Shown: positions 41,547-50,689 of the stretch, piece after piece
Numbering within the stretch: the first letter of the stretch is position 1
Layout: the number at the start of each line of letters is the position of its first letter
NCBI RefSeq assembly: GCF_034424805.1
Contig: NZ_JAXOUF010000009.1
Coordinates: 62,001-126,000 of the forward strand
Reading direction: 5' to 3'
DNA: 64,000 bases
DNA from: Labrys sedimenti
GTDB lineage: Bacteria; Pseudomonadota; Alphaproteobacteria; Rhizobiales; Labraceae
Program-made: the position numbers and the translations under genes
Notes under the pieces: model-generated
The model's input: the letters and a program-made list of their open reading frames with translations, nothing else
What the model was told of the DNA's origin: nothing
Databases searched by the model: none

Positions 41547-42590
41547 ATGTCGCCAAAGCGCTTGACGGGCCTTGTGGCTCAGCCCCATATCCGGGCCGAG
41601 ATGATTGCTGAAAAACCCGCCCTCACCATTCTGCTCTGCTCGCCCCGCGGTTTCTGCGCCGGGGTCGTCAGGGCGATCGACGCCGTCGAGCAGGCCTTGA
41701 AGATCTATGGCCCGCCGGTCTATGTGCGCCATGAGATCGTGCACAACAAATATGTGGTCGAGAATCTCAAGTCGAAAGGTGCCATCTTCGTTGAGGAACT
41801 CGACGAGGTGCCCGAGACGCGCGCGCCGGTGATCTTCTCGGCCCATGGCGTCGCCAAGTCGGTGCCAGCCGCCGCCGCCGATCGCAATCTGTTTGCCATC
41901 GACGCGACCTGCCCGCTGGTGACCAAGGTGCATCGCGAGGCCGAGATCCATCACAAGCGCGGCCGCGAGATCGTGCTGGTCGGGCATCGCGGCCATCCCG
42001 AGGTCATAGGCACGATGGGGCAGCTACCGGACGGCGCCGTCAGCCTGATCGAGACGGTCGCCGATGTCGCCGCCTTCGCGCCGTCCAATCCGGATGCGCT
42101 CGCCTATGTGACCCAGACCACGTTGTCGGTCGACGATACGCGCGACATCGTGGAGGCCCTGAAGGTTCGCTTCCCCTCGATCGTCGGCCCGCACAAGGAA
42201 GACATCTGCTACGCCACCACCAACCGCCAGGAGGCGGTCAAGGCCGTGGCGCCACGGGTGGAGGGCTTCATCGTAGTGGGGGCGCCGAACTCCTCCAATT
42301 CGCAGCGCCTGCGCGAAGTGGCGGAGCGCTCGGGCTGCCTCATTTCGGAACTGGTGCAGCGCGCCTCCGATATCGATTGGACCCGCTTCGGTGGATTGAA
42401 GTCCCTGGGGGTCGCGGCCGGCGCCTCTGCGCCGGAAATCCTGGTCGAGGAAATCCTCGACGCCTTTGCGGAGCGCTATGCCATCACCGTGGAGACGGTT
42501 TCGACCGCCGATGAAAGCGTGTTCTTCCCGCTGCCTAGGGATTTGAGGGAGAACGACATGCGCAAAATTGCAGAAGATGTTGCCCGCTGA
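41547..42590 (+). CDS. ispH: 4-hydroxy-3-methylbut-2-enyl diphosphate reductase (IspH)
   Basis: This iron-sulfur enzyme makes IPP and DMAPP in the last step of the MEP isoprenoid pathway. The three cluster cysteines are in LCSPRGFCAGV, DATCPLVTKVH and EDICYATTNRQ, and the HEIVHN, HGV and GHPE histidine sites are present. ATG 41547 adds 18 residues over ATG 41601 (MIAEKPALTILLCSPRG); both are possible. The stop overlaps thrB (TGATG). ispH-thrB-rnhA is a conserved order in Rhizobiales. Confidence 0.95.
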   Translation: MSPKRLTGLVAQPHIRAEMIAEKPALTILLCSPRGFCAGVVRAIDAVEQALKIYGPPVYVRHEIVHNKYVVENLKSKGAIFVEELDEVPETRAPVIFSAHGVAKSVPAAAADRNLFAIDATCPLVTKVHREAEIHHKRGREIVLVGHRGHPEVIGTMGQLPDGAVSLIETVADVAAFAPSNPDALAYVTQTTLSVDDTRDIVEALKVRFPSIVGPHKEDICYATTNRQEAVKAVAPRVEGFIVVGAPNSSNSQRLREVAERSGCLISELVQRASDIDWTRFGGLKSLGVAAGASAPEILVEEILDAFAERYAITVETVSTADESVFFPLPRDLRENDMRKIAEDVAR

Positions 42591-43555
42591 TGGCCGTTTA
42601 TACCGAAGTCAATGACGAGGATCTCGCCTGTTTCGTCGCCGAATACGACATCGGTGGGGTACTGGCCTGCAAGGGCATCGCCGAGGGCGTCGAAAACACC
42701 AATTACATCCTGCGCACCGAAAAGGGCGCCTATATCCTCACCCTCTATGAAAAGCGGGTGAGGCGGGACGATCTGCCCTTCTTCATGGCCCTGATGGAGC
42801 ATCTTTCCGCGAGCGGCGTGACCTGCCCGACCCCGATCCGGCGGCGGAACGGCAAGGTGCTGGGGGAACTCGCCGGGCGGCCTGCCGCGCTGATCAGCTT
42901 CCTGGAAGGCGTCTGGATCAAGAAACCGAATGTCGAGCATTGCGGTGCCGTCGGCCGCGCGCTCGCCGCCATGCACAATGCCACGCTGGGCTTCCCGATG
43001 GAGCGGCCCAACGCCTTGTCTCTCGCCGGCTGGGAAACGCTCTACAGCCAGGCGGATGGCCGGGCCGACAGCGTGCAGGCCGGGCTCGATGCTGCCATCG
43101 CCGAGGAACTCGCCTTTCATCGCGCCCATTGGCCGCAAGGGTTGCCGACGGGCGTCATCCATGCCGACCTCTTCCCCGACAATGTCTTCTTCCTGAACGG
43201 GCGGCTTTCGGGCCTGATCGACTTCTACTTCGCCTGCACCGACATTCTCGCCTATGACGTCGCGATCTGCCTGAATGCCTGGTGCTTCGAACCCGATCAC
43301 GCCTACAACGCCACCAAGGGCAGGGCGCTCCTGGCCGGTTATCGCGCCGTTCGGCCGCTCTCGGATGCCGAGATGGCGGCCATGCCGGTGCTGGCCCGGG
43401 GATCGGCCCTGCGCTTCATGCTGACGCGCCTGGTCGACTGGCTCAACGTTCCCCCCGGCGCCATGGTGAAGCCGAAGGATCCTCTGGAATATTGGAAGAA
43501 GCTGCGCTTCCACCAGCGCGTCGCCAGCCCGGCCGAATACGGGTTCGACCTATGA
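42590..43555 (+). CDS. thrB: Homoserine kinase, APH-fold type (ThrB)
   Basis: This kinase phosphorylates L-homoserine with ATP, leading to threonine. It has the aminoglycoside-phosphotransferase fold: VENTNYILRTEKGAYILTLYEKRV, catalytic HADLFPDNVFF and metal-binding LIDFYFACTD. The start overlaps the ispH stop and its stop overlaps rnhA (ATGA). Its pathway partner thrC is in the same window, at 53.0-54.4 kb on the other strand. Confidence 0.94.
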   Translation: MAVYTEVNDEDLACFVAEYDIGGVLACKGIAEGVENTNYILRTEKGAYILTLYEKRVRRDDLPFFMALMEHLSASGVTCPTPIRRRNGKVLGELAGRPAALISFLEGVWIKKPNVEHCGAVGRALAAMHNATLGFPMERPNALSLAGWETLYSQADGRADSVQAGLDAAIAEELAFHRAHWPQGLPTGVIHADLFPDNVFFLNGRLSGLIDFYFACTDILAYDVAICLNAWCFEPDHAYNATKGRALLAGYRAVRPLSDAEMAAMPVLARGSALRFMLTRLVDWLNVPPGAMVKPKDPLEYWKKLRFHQRVASPAEYGFDL

Positions 43556-44037
43556 CGGCCCAAGCTACGGCAAAGAAAGTGACGCTCTATACCGACGGCG
43601 CCTGCTCGGGCAATCCCGGCCCCGGCGGCTGGGGCGCCATCCTGATGTTCGGCGAGCACCGCAAGACGATGTGCGGCGGCGCCCTGGAGACCACCAACAA
43701 CCGCATGGAGTTGCAGGCGGCGATCGAGGGGCTGGAAGCTTTGACGCGCGGCTGTGCCGTCGACCTGCACACGGACAGCCAATACGTCAAGAACGGCATC
43801 ACCGGCTGGATCCACGGCTGGAAGCGCAATGGCTGGCGCACCGCCGACAAGAAGCCAGTGAAGAACGAGGACCTTTGGCGCCGCCTCGACGCGGCGCTGG
43901 AGCGCCACGAGGTCGAGTTCCACTGGGTGAAGGGCCATGCCGGCCACCCTCTCAACGAGGAGGCCGACCGTCTGGCTCGGGAGGGCATGGCGCCCTATCA
44001 GCAGGAAAAGCGGGACAGGGCGGCGGCGCTTTCGTGA
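43552..44037 (+). CDS. rnhA: Ribonuclease HI
   Basis: This 161-residue enzyme cuts RNA in RNA-DNA hybrids. The metal-binding Asp-Glu-Asp-Asp set is in LYTDGACSGNPGPGGWG, NNRMELQAAI, LHTDSQYVKNGI and NEEADRLAREG. Length is normal. It starts inside the thrB stop (ATGA), so it is the last gene of the ispH-thrB-rnhA unit. A hairpin follows before the convergent peroxiredoxin. Confidence 0.95.
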   Translation: MTAQATAKKVTLYTDGACSGNPGPGGWGAILMFGEHRKTMCGGALETTNNRMELQAAIEGLEALTRGCAVDLHTDSQYVKNGITGWIHGWKRNGWRTADKKPVKNEDLWRRLDAALERHEVEFHWVKGHAGHPLNEEADRLAREGMAPYQQEKRDRAAALS

Positions 44038-44100
44038 GATTCGGTAGGCCGATCTTCCAAGCTCTGTCGAGAGATGGAGCGGGACCGGCCTCTTTCCGAA

Positions 44101-44139
44101 GGCATGGTGCTTCCATGCCGGTCCGAAGACCGGCACACC
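44101..44139. repeat. Hairpins at convergent rnhA and peroxiredoxin ends, GCCGGTC type
   Basis: GGCATGG-TGCTT-CCATGCC (44101-44119) is directly followed by GCCGGTC-CGAA-GACCGGC (44117-44134) ending in ACACC. The second matches the repeat pair at 46366-46451 at 23 of 24 positions, so it is a single copy of that family. Position suggests use as a shared terminator. Confidence 0.65.
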
Positions 44140-44145
44140 GAGCGA

Positions 44146-44640
44146 TCAGATGGCGTTGAGCAGCGTCTCGGCGCCGGAAATGTCGAGCTTGCCGCCGTCA
44201 TCGAGGTTGAGCACCTTCACCACGCCGTCATCGACCAGCATGGCATAGCGCTGCGAGCGCACGCCCAGGCCCGCGGCGACGCGGTCGAGCTCCATGCCGG
44301 TGGCCTTGGCGAAATCGCCGCTGCCATCGGCGAGGAAGTCGATCTTGCCGAGACCGCCCGTGGCCTTGGCCCAGGCCTGCATGACGAAGGCGTCGTTGAC
44401 GGCGGTCACCGCCACGGTGTCGACGCCCTTGGCCTTGAAGGCATCGTAATGTTCCAGATAGCCCGGCAGGTGGTTGCGGTGGCAGGTGGGGGTGAAGGCG
44501 CCGGGCACGGCGAACAGCACCACCTTCTTGCCGCCGAAGATGTCGGCCGTGGTCTTGGCCTCGGGCATGTCCTGCGTCACCAGACGAAAGGTCACATCGG
44601 GGAGTTTGTCGCCAGGCTTGATCGTCACTGATATCTCCAT
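44146..44640 (-). CDS. Peroxiredoxin, Prx5/hybrid type
   Basis: This 164-residue thiol peroxidase reduces peroxides. The peroxidatic cysteine lies in VPGAFTPTCHRNHLPGY, and the family segments KGVDTVAVTAVNDAFVMQAW and DFAKATGMELD match the Prx5 group. ATG 44640 (MEISVTIKPGD) fits the family; ATG 44652 adds four residues. Neither has a strong ribosome binding site. It lies convergent to rnhA, which is its usual neighbour. Confidence 0.9.
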   Translation of the reverse strand: MEISVTIKPGDKLPDVTFRLVTQDMPEAKTTADIFGGKKVVLFAVPGAFTPTCHRNHLPGYLEHYDAFKAKGVDTVAVTAVNDAFVMQAWAKATGGLGKIDFLADGSGDFAKATGMELDRVAAGLGVRSQRYAMLVDDGVVKVLNLDDGGKLDISGAETLLNAI

Positions 44641-44725
44641 GGGTGACGCCATGGCGAAGGCTGCCCTGTCATCCCCTTGCAATTCTGCACGATCGGGATG
44701 GCCGCTCCGCCGCCATGACGAGAGT

Positions 44726-45565
44726 CTACGGCAACCGATATAGGCTTTCGACGCCGGCCTCGCCAGTCGAGAGCGTGAAGCGCAGTTCGTTTCCGGCGAT
44801 GGTCGCGCCTTTCGGCAGTCCCTCGAGCGGCAGCACAAAGCTCTGGGGATTGGCCTTGTCCGCAGTGTCGGCCGGTTCCGGCATCGGCAGGTACCATTTC
44901 ATCGGCCCCTCCACGAACAGGGCCGAGGCGGAGGGGGCGCTGACCTCGATGGTCAGGCGGGCCGGGGTGGTCGTGGTGTCCAGGCGAACCTGCTTGATGG
45001 CGAGGGGAGCCGTGGCGCCGATCTCACGCGATACCGGTACTTGCTTCAGGGCCTGCTCGATCTCGGCGCTGCCTTGCCCTTGCGTCGTCGCGCCGGGAGA
45101 AAGCACGACGTCGGCGCTGCCCTTGGCCGGCACGCAGATCGTCTTGCAGGCGGCATAATCGAGGCCGAGCGCCAGCTTGACCGGCTTGGACGGATCGATC
45201 GCGCTGATCTTGAGCGGCAGCACGACCTGGTCGTGATAGACGGCCGACGACGCGCCTTCCTGGTCATAGCGGCTCGGCGCGGGCCACAGCACCGTCACCT
45301 CGCGCAAATTCTCCGACCTGGACCAGTCGAAGGTCGGGGGAATGCCGGCATCCCCCGGATTGCGCCAATAGGTCTTCCAGCCCGGTGCGAGCTGAATCTC
45401 CAGACCCGCCATCCCCTCCGGATGCGCTTGGCCGGGAAGCAGCTGGATGACGGCGCGCGGGTCCGATTGAGCTGGATCGGACTGGCTGGGTGAACCGGCT
45501 AGGGCCGGCAGAGCACACAAGGCGAGGAACCCGGCGAGTATGGGAAGGACAGGACGGCTGGACAT
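44726..45565 (-). CDS. DsbD-alpha-domain periplasmic protein
   Basis: This 279-residue protein has a signal peptide (LPILAGFLALCALPALA) and a domain like the periplasmic N-terminal (alpha) part of DsbD: GLEIQLAPGWKTYWRNPGDAG, then LDYAACKTICVPAKGSADV with two cysteines four residues apart. It lacks the membrane and thioredoxin parts, so it would need another source of electrons. A role in periplasmic thiol or metal redox is possible, unproven. The peroxiredoxin next to it on the same strand hints at thiol chemistry. Confidence 0.78.
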   Translation of the reverse strand: MSSRPVLPILAGFLALCALPALAGSPSQSDPAQSDPRAVIQLLPGQAHPEGMAGLEIQLAPGWKTYWRNPGDAGIPPTFDWSRSENLREVTVLWPAPSRYDQEGASSAVYHDQVVLPLKISAIDPSKPVKLALGLDYAACKTICVPAKGSADVVLSPGATTQGQGSAEIEQALKQVPVSREIGATAPLAIKQVRLDTTTTPARLTIEVSAPSASALFVEGPMKWYLPMPEPADTADKANPQSFVLPLEGLPKGATIAGNELRFTLSTGEAGVESLYRLP

Positions 45566-45732
45566 TCGGATAGCTTGCGGTTCCAAACAGGAGGTCTCGG
45601 CAGACGGATAACTGCGAATGGTCAATAGCGCCATGCACGAAGGCGTGACACTCTTGTGAAGCCTACCGTCGGCGCTTCGCCAAGGTTGGCCAAATTTATG
45701 CCTTAACAAAGCCGATACGATGCGGCACGATC

Positions 45733-46350
45733 ATGTCCATGACAGGGTACATTCCATTCGGCAGCGATTCATCCGGCGGTTTCCTCGACGGCAAGATGCT
45801 CGTGGCCACGCCGTCCATGCAGGATGAGCGCTTCGCACGCACGGTAATCTATATCTGTGCGCATTCGTCCGACGGTGCCATGGGCATCGTGGTCAACCAG
45901 CCGGCCAAGAACATCCGCTTTCCCGATCTCCTCAAGCAGCTCGGCGTCATCGACGGCGTCTCGGACATGCGTCAACCGAGGGGCGCGCCGATCCGCATCG
46001 TCAATGGCGGTCCGGTCGAATCCGGCAGGGGATTCGTGCTCCATACCAACGACGTCTTCATCGACAATTCGACCATGCCGATCGAGGACAATATCTGCCT
46101 GACCGCGACGCTCGACATTCTGCGCTCTATCGCCATCGGCGAGGGGCCGGAACAAGCCCTGCTGGCGCTGGGCTATGCCGGCTGGGGTGCGGGGCAGCTG
46201 GAACGCGAGATCCAGGCCAATGGCTGGCTGCACTGCGATGCCGATCCGGGCCTGCTGTTCGACGACCAAGTCGACACCAAATATACGCGGGCGCTGCGCA
46301 AGCTCGGCATCGAGCCCGGCCTATTCTCGCGGGACGCCGGGCACGCGTAG
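45733..46350 (+). CDS. YqgE/AlgH-family protein
   Basis: This 205-residue protein of the UPF0301 family contains LDGKMLVATPSMQDERFARTVIYIC, DGAMGIVVNQP, RIVNGGPVESGRGFVLH and LGYAGWGAGQLEREIQANGWL, all hallmark segments. The function is not settled; AlgH was linked to regulation in Pseudomonas. It is divergent from the DsbD-alpha gene and convergent with the GGDEF-EAL gene. Confidence 0.9.
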   Translation: MSMTGYIPFGSDSSGGFLDGKMLVATPSMQDERFARTVIYICAHSSDGAMGIVVNQPAKNIRFPDLLKQLGVIDGVSDMRQPRGAPIRIVNGGPVESGRGFVLHTNDVFIDNSTMPIEDNICLTATLDILRSIAIGEGPEQALLALGYAGWGAGQLEREIQANGWLHCDADPGLLFDDQVDTKYTRALRKLGIEPGLFSRDAGHA

Positions 46351-46365
46351 GCGAGGAGCGTTTCT

Positions 46366-46451
46366 GGTGTGCCGGTCTTCAGACCGGCATTTGCTTCCTT
46401 GCCGATGAACGCGCCGTTTCCAAGAATTGCCGGTCTGAAGACCGACACACC
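46366..46451. repeat. Inverted pair of REP-like hairpins (GCCGGTC type)
   Basis: Arms 46366-46389 and 46428-46451 are inverted copies with 23 of 24 matches. Each begins or ends with GTGT/ACAC and holds a GCCGGTC-TTCA-GACCGGC-type stem (one changed base in the right copy). They fill the gap between two convergent genes. A third copy is at 44116-44139. Confidence 0.8.
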
Positions 46452-46453
46452 CA

Positions 46454-49339
46454 TTACGCCCGCAGCCGTATCGGCCCGGCAATCAGCCTGCGGGCTTCCT
46501 CCGCCGTGACAGGATCGCCGAAGGCTTCGCCCTGGGCGAACTGGCAGCCGAGCTCACCGAGTTCGGCGGCATCGCTATCGGCCTCGGCACCGTCGGCGAT
46601 GATCTCCATGCCGAGGTCGCCCGCCATGGCGATGATCGAGCGCAGGATCACCGGCCGGCCGCGCTCGCCTTCCTTGACGAAACTCGGATCGATCTTGAGC
46701 ATGTCGAAGGGGAAGCGCTGCAGATAGGACAGGCTGGAATAGCCGGTGCCGAAGCCGTCCATGGCAAGGCCCACCCCGAGATCGCTGAGCTGGGCCAGGA
46801 TCTGGGCGGCATATTCGGGATTTTCCATCACCAGGCTCTCGGAGACCTCGAGCTTGAGCGAGCCGCGCTCGATGCCGGCCCGAGCCATCACCGCCTTGAT
46901 GTCCTGGACGAGGTCCTGGCGCAGCAATTGCCGGCTGGAGATGTTGACCATGCCGAACAAAGGAGGCTCGACCTCGACCAGGCGCTGCCAGATCGAGAGC
47001 TGGCGGGCAGTGCGGTCGAGCACGAACAGGCCGACATCGACGATCAGCCCCGTCTCCTCGGCCATGGCGTTGAACTCGCCCGGCGGCAGGCGGCCGAGCT
47101 TGGGATGCTCCCAGCGCACGATCGCCTCGAAGCCGGCAATGGTGCGATCCTGCAGGCGCACCACCGGCTGGAACAAGACCTTGAGTTCGTCGCGTTCGAT
47201 CGCTCTTCTCAGATCGGCCTCCAGGGTGGAGCGGTCCGGCCGCTCGACCCGCATGGCCGACCGGAAGATCTCGATGCGATCGCCGCCGATCTTCTTGGCG
47301 TTGTACATGGCGATCTCGGCGTCCTTGATCAGTTCGTCCGCCTTGACCGGAGCCTGGGGATCGTACATCGCCACGCCGACCGAGGCGGTAAGGAAGATTT
47401 CGCGGTCGGCAACGGCGATGGGCGCGCGCAGCGAGCGGCGAATCGACTCGGCAAAGGCCGAGATCCGCTCCGGATCGGGTTCCGACAGCAGAAGGACGCC
47501 GAACTGATCGCCGAAGATGCGACAGACGCTGTCGCGGGGCTTCATCAGGCGTGAGAGGCGGCGCGACACCGTCAGCAGGATCGAATCGCCGACGGAATGG
47601 CCGACGGCATCATTGACCTGCTTGTAGCGGTCGAGATCGAGGATCAGCACCGTCGGCTTGGTGGTGCCGTCCTGCTTGGCCTGGACCAGCGCGGCTTCCA
47701 GCCGATCGGTGAAGAGTTCGCGGTTGGGCAGGCCGGTCAGATTGTCCCTGACGGCATCATGGAGCAGGCGCTCCTCGGCCGTCTTCTGCTCGGTGACATC
47801 GGAGACGGTGCCGACGCAGCGCACCACCTCGCCATCCGAGCCCACGACCGGCCGGGCCTTGAGGTTGAGCCACATATAGTGGCCGTCGGCGGCCCGGATA
47901 CGGAAATCCAGGCTGACGCGGCCGCGGCGCTGGTCGATGACCGCGTCGAGGGCGGTGCGGAAGCGGTCGCGGTCGAAGATATGGACGAGCTCGAGCCAGT
48001 CGGCGGCAGGGCCATCGAGGGCGCCCGGGGCGACGCCGAGCAACTGGTCGGCCTCGGGGCTGACATAGATGCGATCGGCCGGCACGTCCCAGTCCCAGAC
48101 CACGTCGCCCGAGCCGGTGAGGGCGAGGGCCTTGCGTTCGGTGTCGGTCATCAGGCCGGGCGCAAAGGCGCTGCCGGCAAAGGCGTGCTGCATCACCGTG
48201 AAGCCGATCAGCATCACCACCAGCACCAGGCCGCCGGTGAGGGCCGGCTGCACCAGGTCGTTGGTGAGATGGCCCATGATGGTCAATCCCGCCGCCGCCA
48301 CCCAGCCGAGCAGCAGGGTCCAGGTGGGTATCAGCATCACGGCCCGGTCATAGCCGTAGAAGGCCAGCAGCAGGATGATCAAGAGGCCGACGACGGCCAG
48401 CGTGGCGATGGAGATGCGGGCGACGCCGGCGGCGACTGGGGCGTTGATCACCGCCAGGCCGACGAGAGCGGCCAAGGCGGTGAGCCAGAGCGCCGAGACC
48501 ACGGAGTAGCGCACATGCCAGCGGTTGAGATTGAGATAGGCGAACAGGAAGACCAGGAGCGTGGCGGAGAACACCGCTTCGGCGCCCGCACGCCACACCC
48601 TGTCTCCATCCGGGGGAATGGCGAGGAATTTGTGCAGGAAGCCGAAATCGATGGCCAGATAGGCCAGCACCGCCCAGGCCAGCGCGGCGGCGGCGGGGAA
48701 CATCGCCGTGCCCTTCACCACGAAGGCGATGGTGAGGAACAAAGCGAGGAGGCCGGCAATGCCGAGCACAATACCCTTGTAGAGGGTCAGCGAGTTGACC
48801 TTGTCCTTGTAGGCGTCGGGATCCCAGAGGAAGAGCTGGGGCAGCTTGGCGGTACGCAATTCGGCCACGAAGGTCACGCGGGAGCCCGGGTCGAGCGTCA
48901 CCCGGAAGACATCGGCATCGTCGTCCTCCTGCCGTTCGGGCTGGAAGCCCTGGCTCGGCGTGATTTCCGCGATGCGCGATGCGCCGAGATCCGGCCAGAC
49001 CAGGCCGGAGCCGACCAGGCGGAAATGCGGCGCCACCACGATGCGGTCGATCTGCTCGTCGGTGGTGTTGGCGAGGGCGAACACGATCCAATGCGGATTG
49101 GTTCCCGGCTGCTTCGAACGCACTTCGATGCGGCGCACGATGCCGTCGGCGCCCGGGGCGGTCTGGATCTGGATGCGGTCGCCCTGGCTGGAATAGCTTT
49201 CGACAGCGGGCAGGAGATCGATGGCGTCGACCTCGCCGTTGACGTCCACCGGCTCCAGGGCATGCGCAACGCCGCCGACCATTGCCATGACGAGCATCAT
49301 GACCATGGAGGCTGCGACGACGCGAATGAACTGCAACAT
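46454..49339 (-). CDS. Membrane PAS-GGDEF-EAL protein with degenerate motifs
   Basis: This is a 961-residue protein: signal, periplasmic region to about 190, about eight membrane helices (190-400), a PAS domain (about 410-530), GGDEF (DNLTGLPNRELF start, about 535-700) and EAL. The GGDEF signature reads FGDQF (about 608), so cyclase activity is unlikely. In the EAL domain, EAL is EAI (about 735), DDFGTG is DGFGTG (about 859) and AEGVE is ADGAE; the second Asp is a metal ligand, so phosphodiesterase activity is also doubtful. NIS, EVSES and KID sites remain. I infer a c-di-GMP binding or scaffold role. ATG 49339 has GGAG 6 nt upstream. Confidence 0.85.
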   Translation of the reverse strand: MLQFIRVVAASMVMMLVMAMVGGVAHALEPVDVNGEVDAIDLLPAVESYSSQGDRIQIQTAPGADGIVRRIEVRSKQPGTNPHWIVFALANTTDEQIDRIVVAPHFRLVGSGLVWPDLGASRIAEITPSQGFQPERQEDDDADVFRVTLDPGSRVTFVAELRTAKLPQLFLWDPDAYKDKVNSLTLYKGIVLGIAGLLALFLTIAFVVKGTAMFPAAAALAWAVLAYLAIDFGFLHKFLAIPPDGDRVWRAGAEAVFSATLLVFLFAYLNLNRWHVRYSVVSALWLTALAALVGLAVINAPVAAGVARISIATLAVVGLLIILLLAFYGYDRAVMLIPTWTLLLGWVAAAGLTIMGHLTNDLVQPALTGGLVLVVMLIGFTVMQHAFAGSAFAPGLMTDTERKALALTGSGDVVWDWDVPADRIYVSPEADQLLGVAPGALDGPAADWLELVHIFDRDRFRTALDAVIDQRRGRVSLDFRIRAADGHYMWLNLKARPVVGSDGEVVRCVGTVSDVTEQKTAEERLLHDAVRDNLTGLPNRELFTDRLEAALVQAKQDGTTKPTVLILDLDRYKQVNDAVGHSVGDSILLTVSRRLSRLMKPRDSVCRIFGDQFGVLLLSEPDPERISAFAESIRRSLRAPIAVADREIFLTASVGVAMYDPQAPVKADELIKDAEIAMYNAKKIGGDRIEIFRSAMRVERPDRSTLEADLRRAIERDELKVLFQPVVRLQDRTIAGFEAIVRWEHPKLGRLPPGEFNAMAEETGLIVDVGLFVLDRTARQLSIWQRLVEVEPPLFGMVNISSRQLLRQDLVQDIKAVMARAGIERGSLKLEVSESLVMENPEYAAQILAQLSDLGVGLAMDGFGTGYSSLSYLQRFPFDMLKIDPSFVKEGERGRPVILRSIIAMAGDLGMEIIADGAEADSDAAELGELGCQFAQGEAFGDPVTAEEARRLIAGPIRLRA

Positions 49340-49725
49340 ACGATCTCCAGCCAGGCTTCCCGGCGCCCCCTTGCGACGGTCCTGGTTCATCTCACTTCGA
49401 AGGGCCTGCCCACCTGCCACTCAATTGTGTCGAGAAGCAGTAGCCAGCAATGCGAAATTGGGCAAGCTGCGCCGGTCGGATTCCTGTTGGCGGAATGGAG
49501 ATTGCGTGCCGGCAGCTCCGTCCAGCGTCATCATCGTGCAGGCCGGGCCGATGTAGAGGCTGTCAACAGCGATTTCGCCCTTACCTCATTTTTGACGTTC
49601 AAAGCTGCCAAGGCTGAGATTGCTGCATGGCCAGACTCTGAGTAGGCTCGCATAAACCGTTCCTTCATCCGAGGGGGCAATAAGAACAACCAACCTTCCC
49701 AAAGGGCACCGATCAAAGGATTCCT
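49340..49725. other. 386-bp divergent gap between GGDEF-EAL gene and galU
   Basis: This holds the leaders of two divergent genes. AAAGGATTCCT precedes the galU ATG. I see no convincing palindrome, repeat or extra gene in it. Confidence 0.6.
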
Positions 49726-50601
49726 ATGACGCGCATTCGCAAAGCTGTATTTCCCGTCGCCGGCCTCGGTACGCGCTTTCTGCCTGCCACGAAATCGGTG
49801 CCCAAGGAGATGCTCACCGTGGTGGACAAGCCTGTCATCCAGCACGTGGTGGACGAAGCCCGCGAAGCCGGCATCGAGCACTTCATCTTCGTGACCGGCC
49901 GCAACAAGGGCGTGATCGAGGATCATTTCGATATCGCCTATGAACTCGACGCCACGCTCAAGGAGCGCGGCAAGATGGAAGCCTATGAGGAATTGCAGCG
50001 TTCGCTGCCGGGCGCGGGCCAGACCAGCTTCACGCGCCAGCAGGCCCCGCTCGGCCTCGGCCATGCCGTCTGGTGCGCGCGGGAGATCGTCGGGCGCGAG
50101 CCTTTCGCCCTGCTGCTGCCCGACATGCTGCATCACGGCAAAGGCAAGGGGTGCCTGGCCGAGATGGTCGATGCCTATGACAAGGTTGGCGGCAACCACA
50201 TCGCCGTGTTCGAGGCGCCGGAAGACCAGACGCATCAATACGGCATCGTCGGCAAGGGCGAGAGCGTCGGCGGCAATGCCTTCGAGATCACCCAGATGGT
50301 CGAAAAGCCCAAGAAGGGCACGGCACCTTCCAACCTGGCGGTCTCCGGCCGTTACATCCTGCAGCCCGAGATCTTCGATCTCCTGGAAAAGCAGGAACGC
50401 GGCGCGGGCGGCGAGATCCAGCTCACCGATTCCATGCTGAAACTGGCTCAGGGGCAGAAGTTCTACGGTTCGGTGTTCAAGGGGCGCATCTACGACACCG
50501 GCATGAAGATCGGCTTCCTGACCGCCAATGTCGCCTATGCGCTCGAGCGCGAGGGCCTCGGCGACGAGCTGAGGGCGGAGTTGAAGGCCCTGCTGGGCTG
50601 A
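49726..50601 (+). CDS. galU: UTP-glucose-1-phosphate uridylyltransferase
   Basis: This 291-residue enzyme makes UDP-glucose for envelope and exopolysaccharide synthesis. The nucleotide motif AVFPVAGLGTRFLPATKSVPKEML is at the N-terminus, and VDKPVIQHVVDEA, LPDMLHH and MVEKPKKG follow. Length is normal. A clear terminator follows. The divergent large signalling protein is its only left neighbour. Confidence 0.95.
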   Translation: MTRIRKAVFPVAGLGTRFLPATKSVPKEMLTVVDKPVIQHVVDEAREAGIEHFIFVTGRNKGVIEDHFDIAYELDATLKERGKMEAYEELQRSLPGAGQTSFTRQQAPLGLGHAVWCAREIVGREPFALLLPDMLHHGKGKGCLAEMVDAYDKVGGNHIAVFEAPEDQTHQYGIVGKGESVGGNAFEITQMVEKPKKGTAPSNLAVSGRYILQPEIFDLLEKQERGAGGEIQLTDSMLKLAQGQKFYGSVFKGRIYDTGMKIGFLTANVAYALEREGLGDELRAELKALLG

Positions 50602-50615
50602 CAGGGTTTTGGATG

Positions 50616-50646
50616 AAATGGCCCGGGAAACCGGGCCATTTTTCTG
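50616..50646 (+). terminator. galU terminator
   Basis: AAATGGCCCGG and CCGGGCCATTT form a perfect 11-bp stem with loop GAAA, ending in TTTTTCT. It starts 15 bp after the galU stop and is a clear Rho-independent terminator. Confidence 0.88.
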
Positions 50647-50689
50647 GGTGCGGACACGGCAATGCGCCTTCGTGTCGCGATGTCCGGGC

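Noticed and set aside
47597..49645. A 682-codon open frame on the plus strand opposite the GGDEF-EAL gene
   Set aside because: Composition is that of a shadow frame and the minus-strand gene has clear domains.
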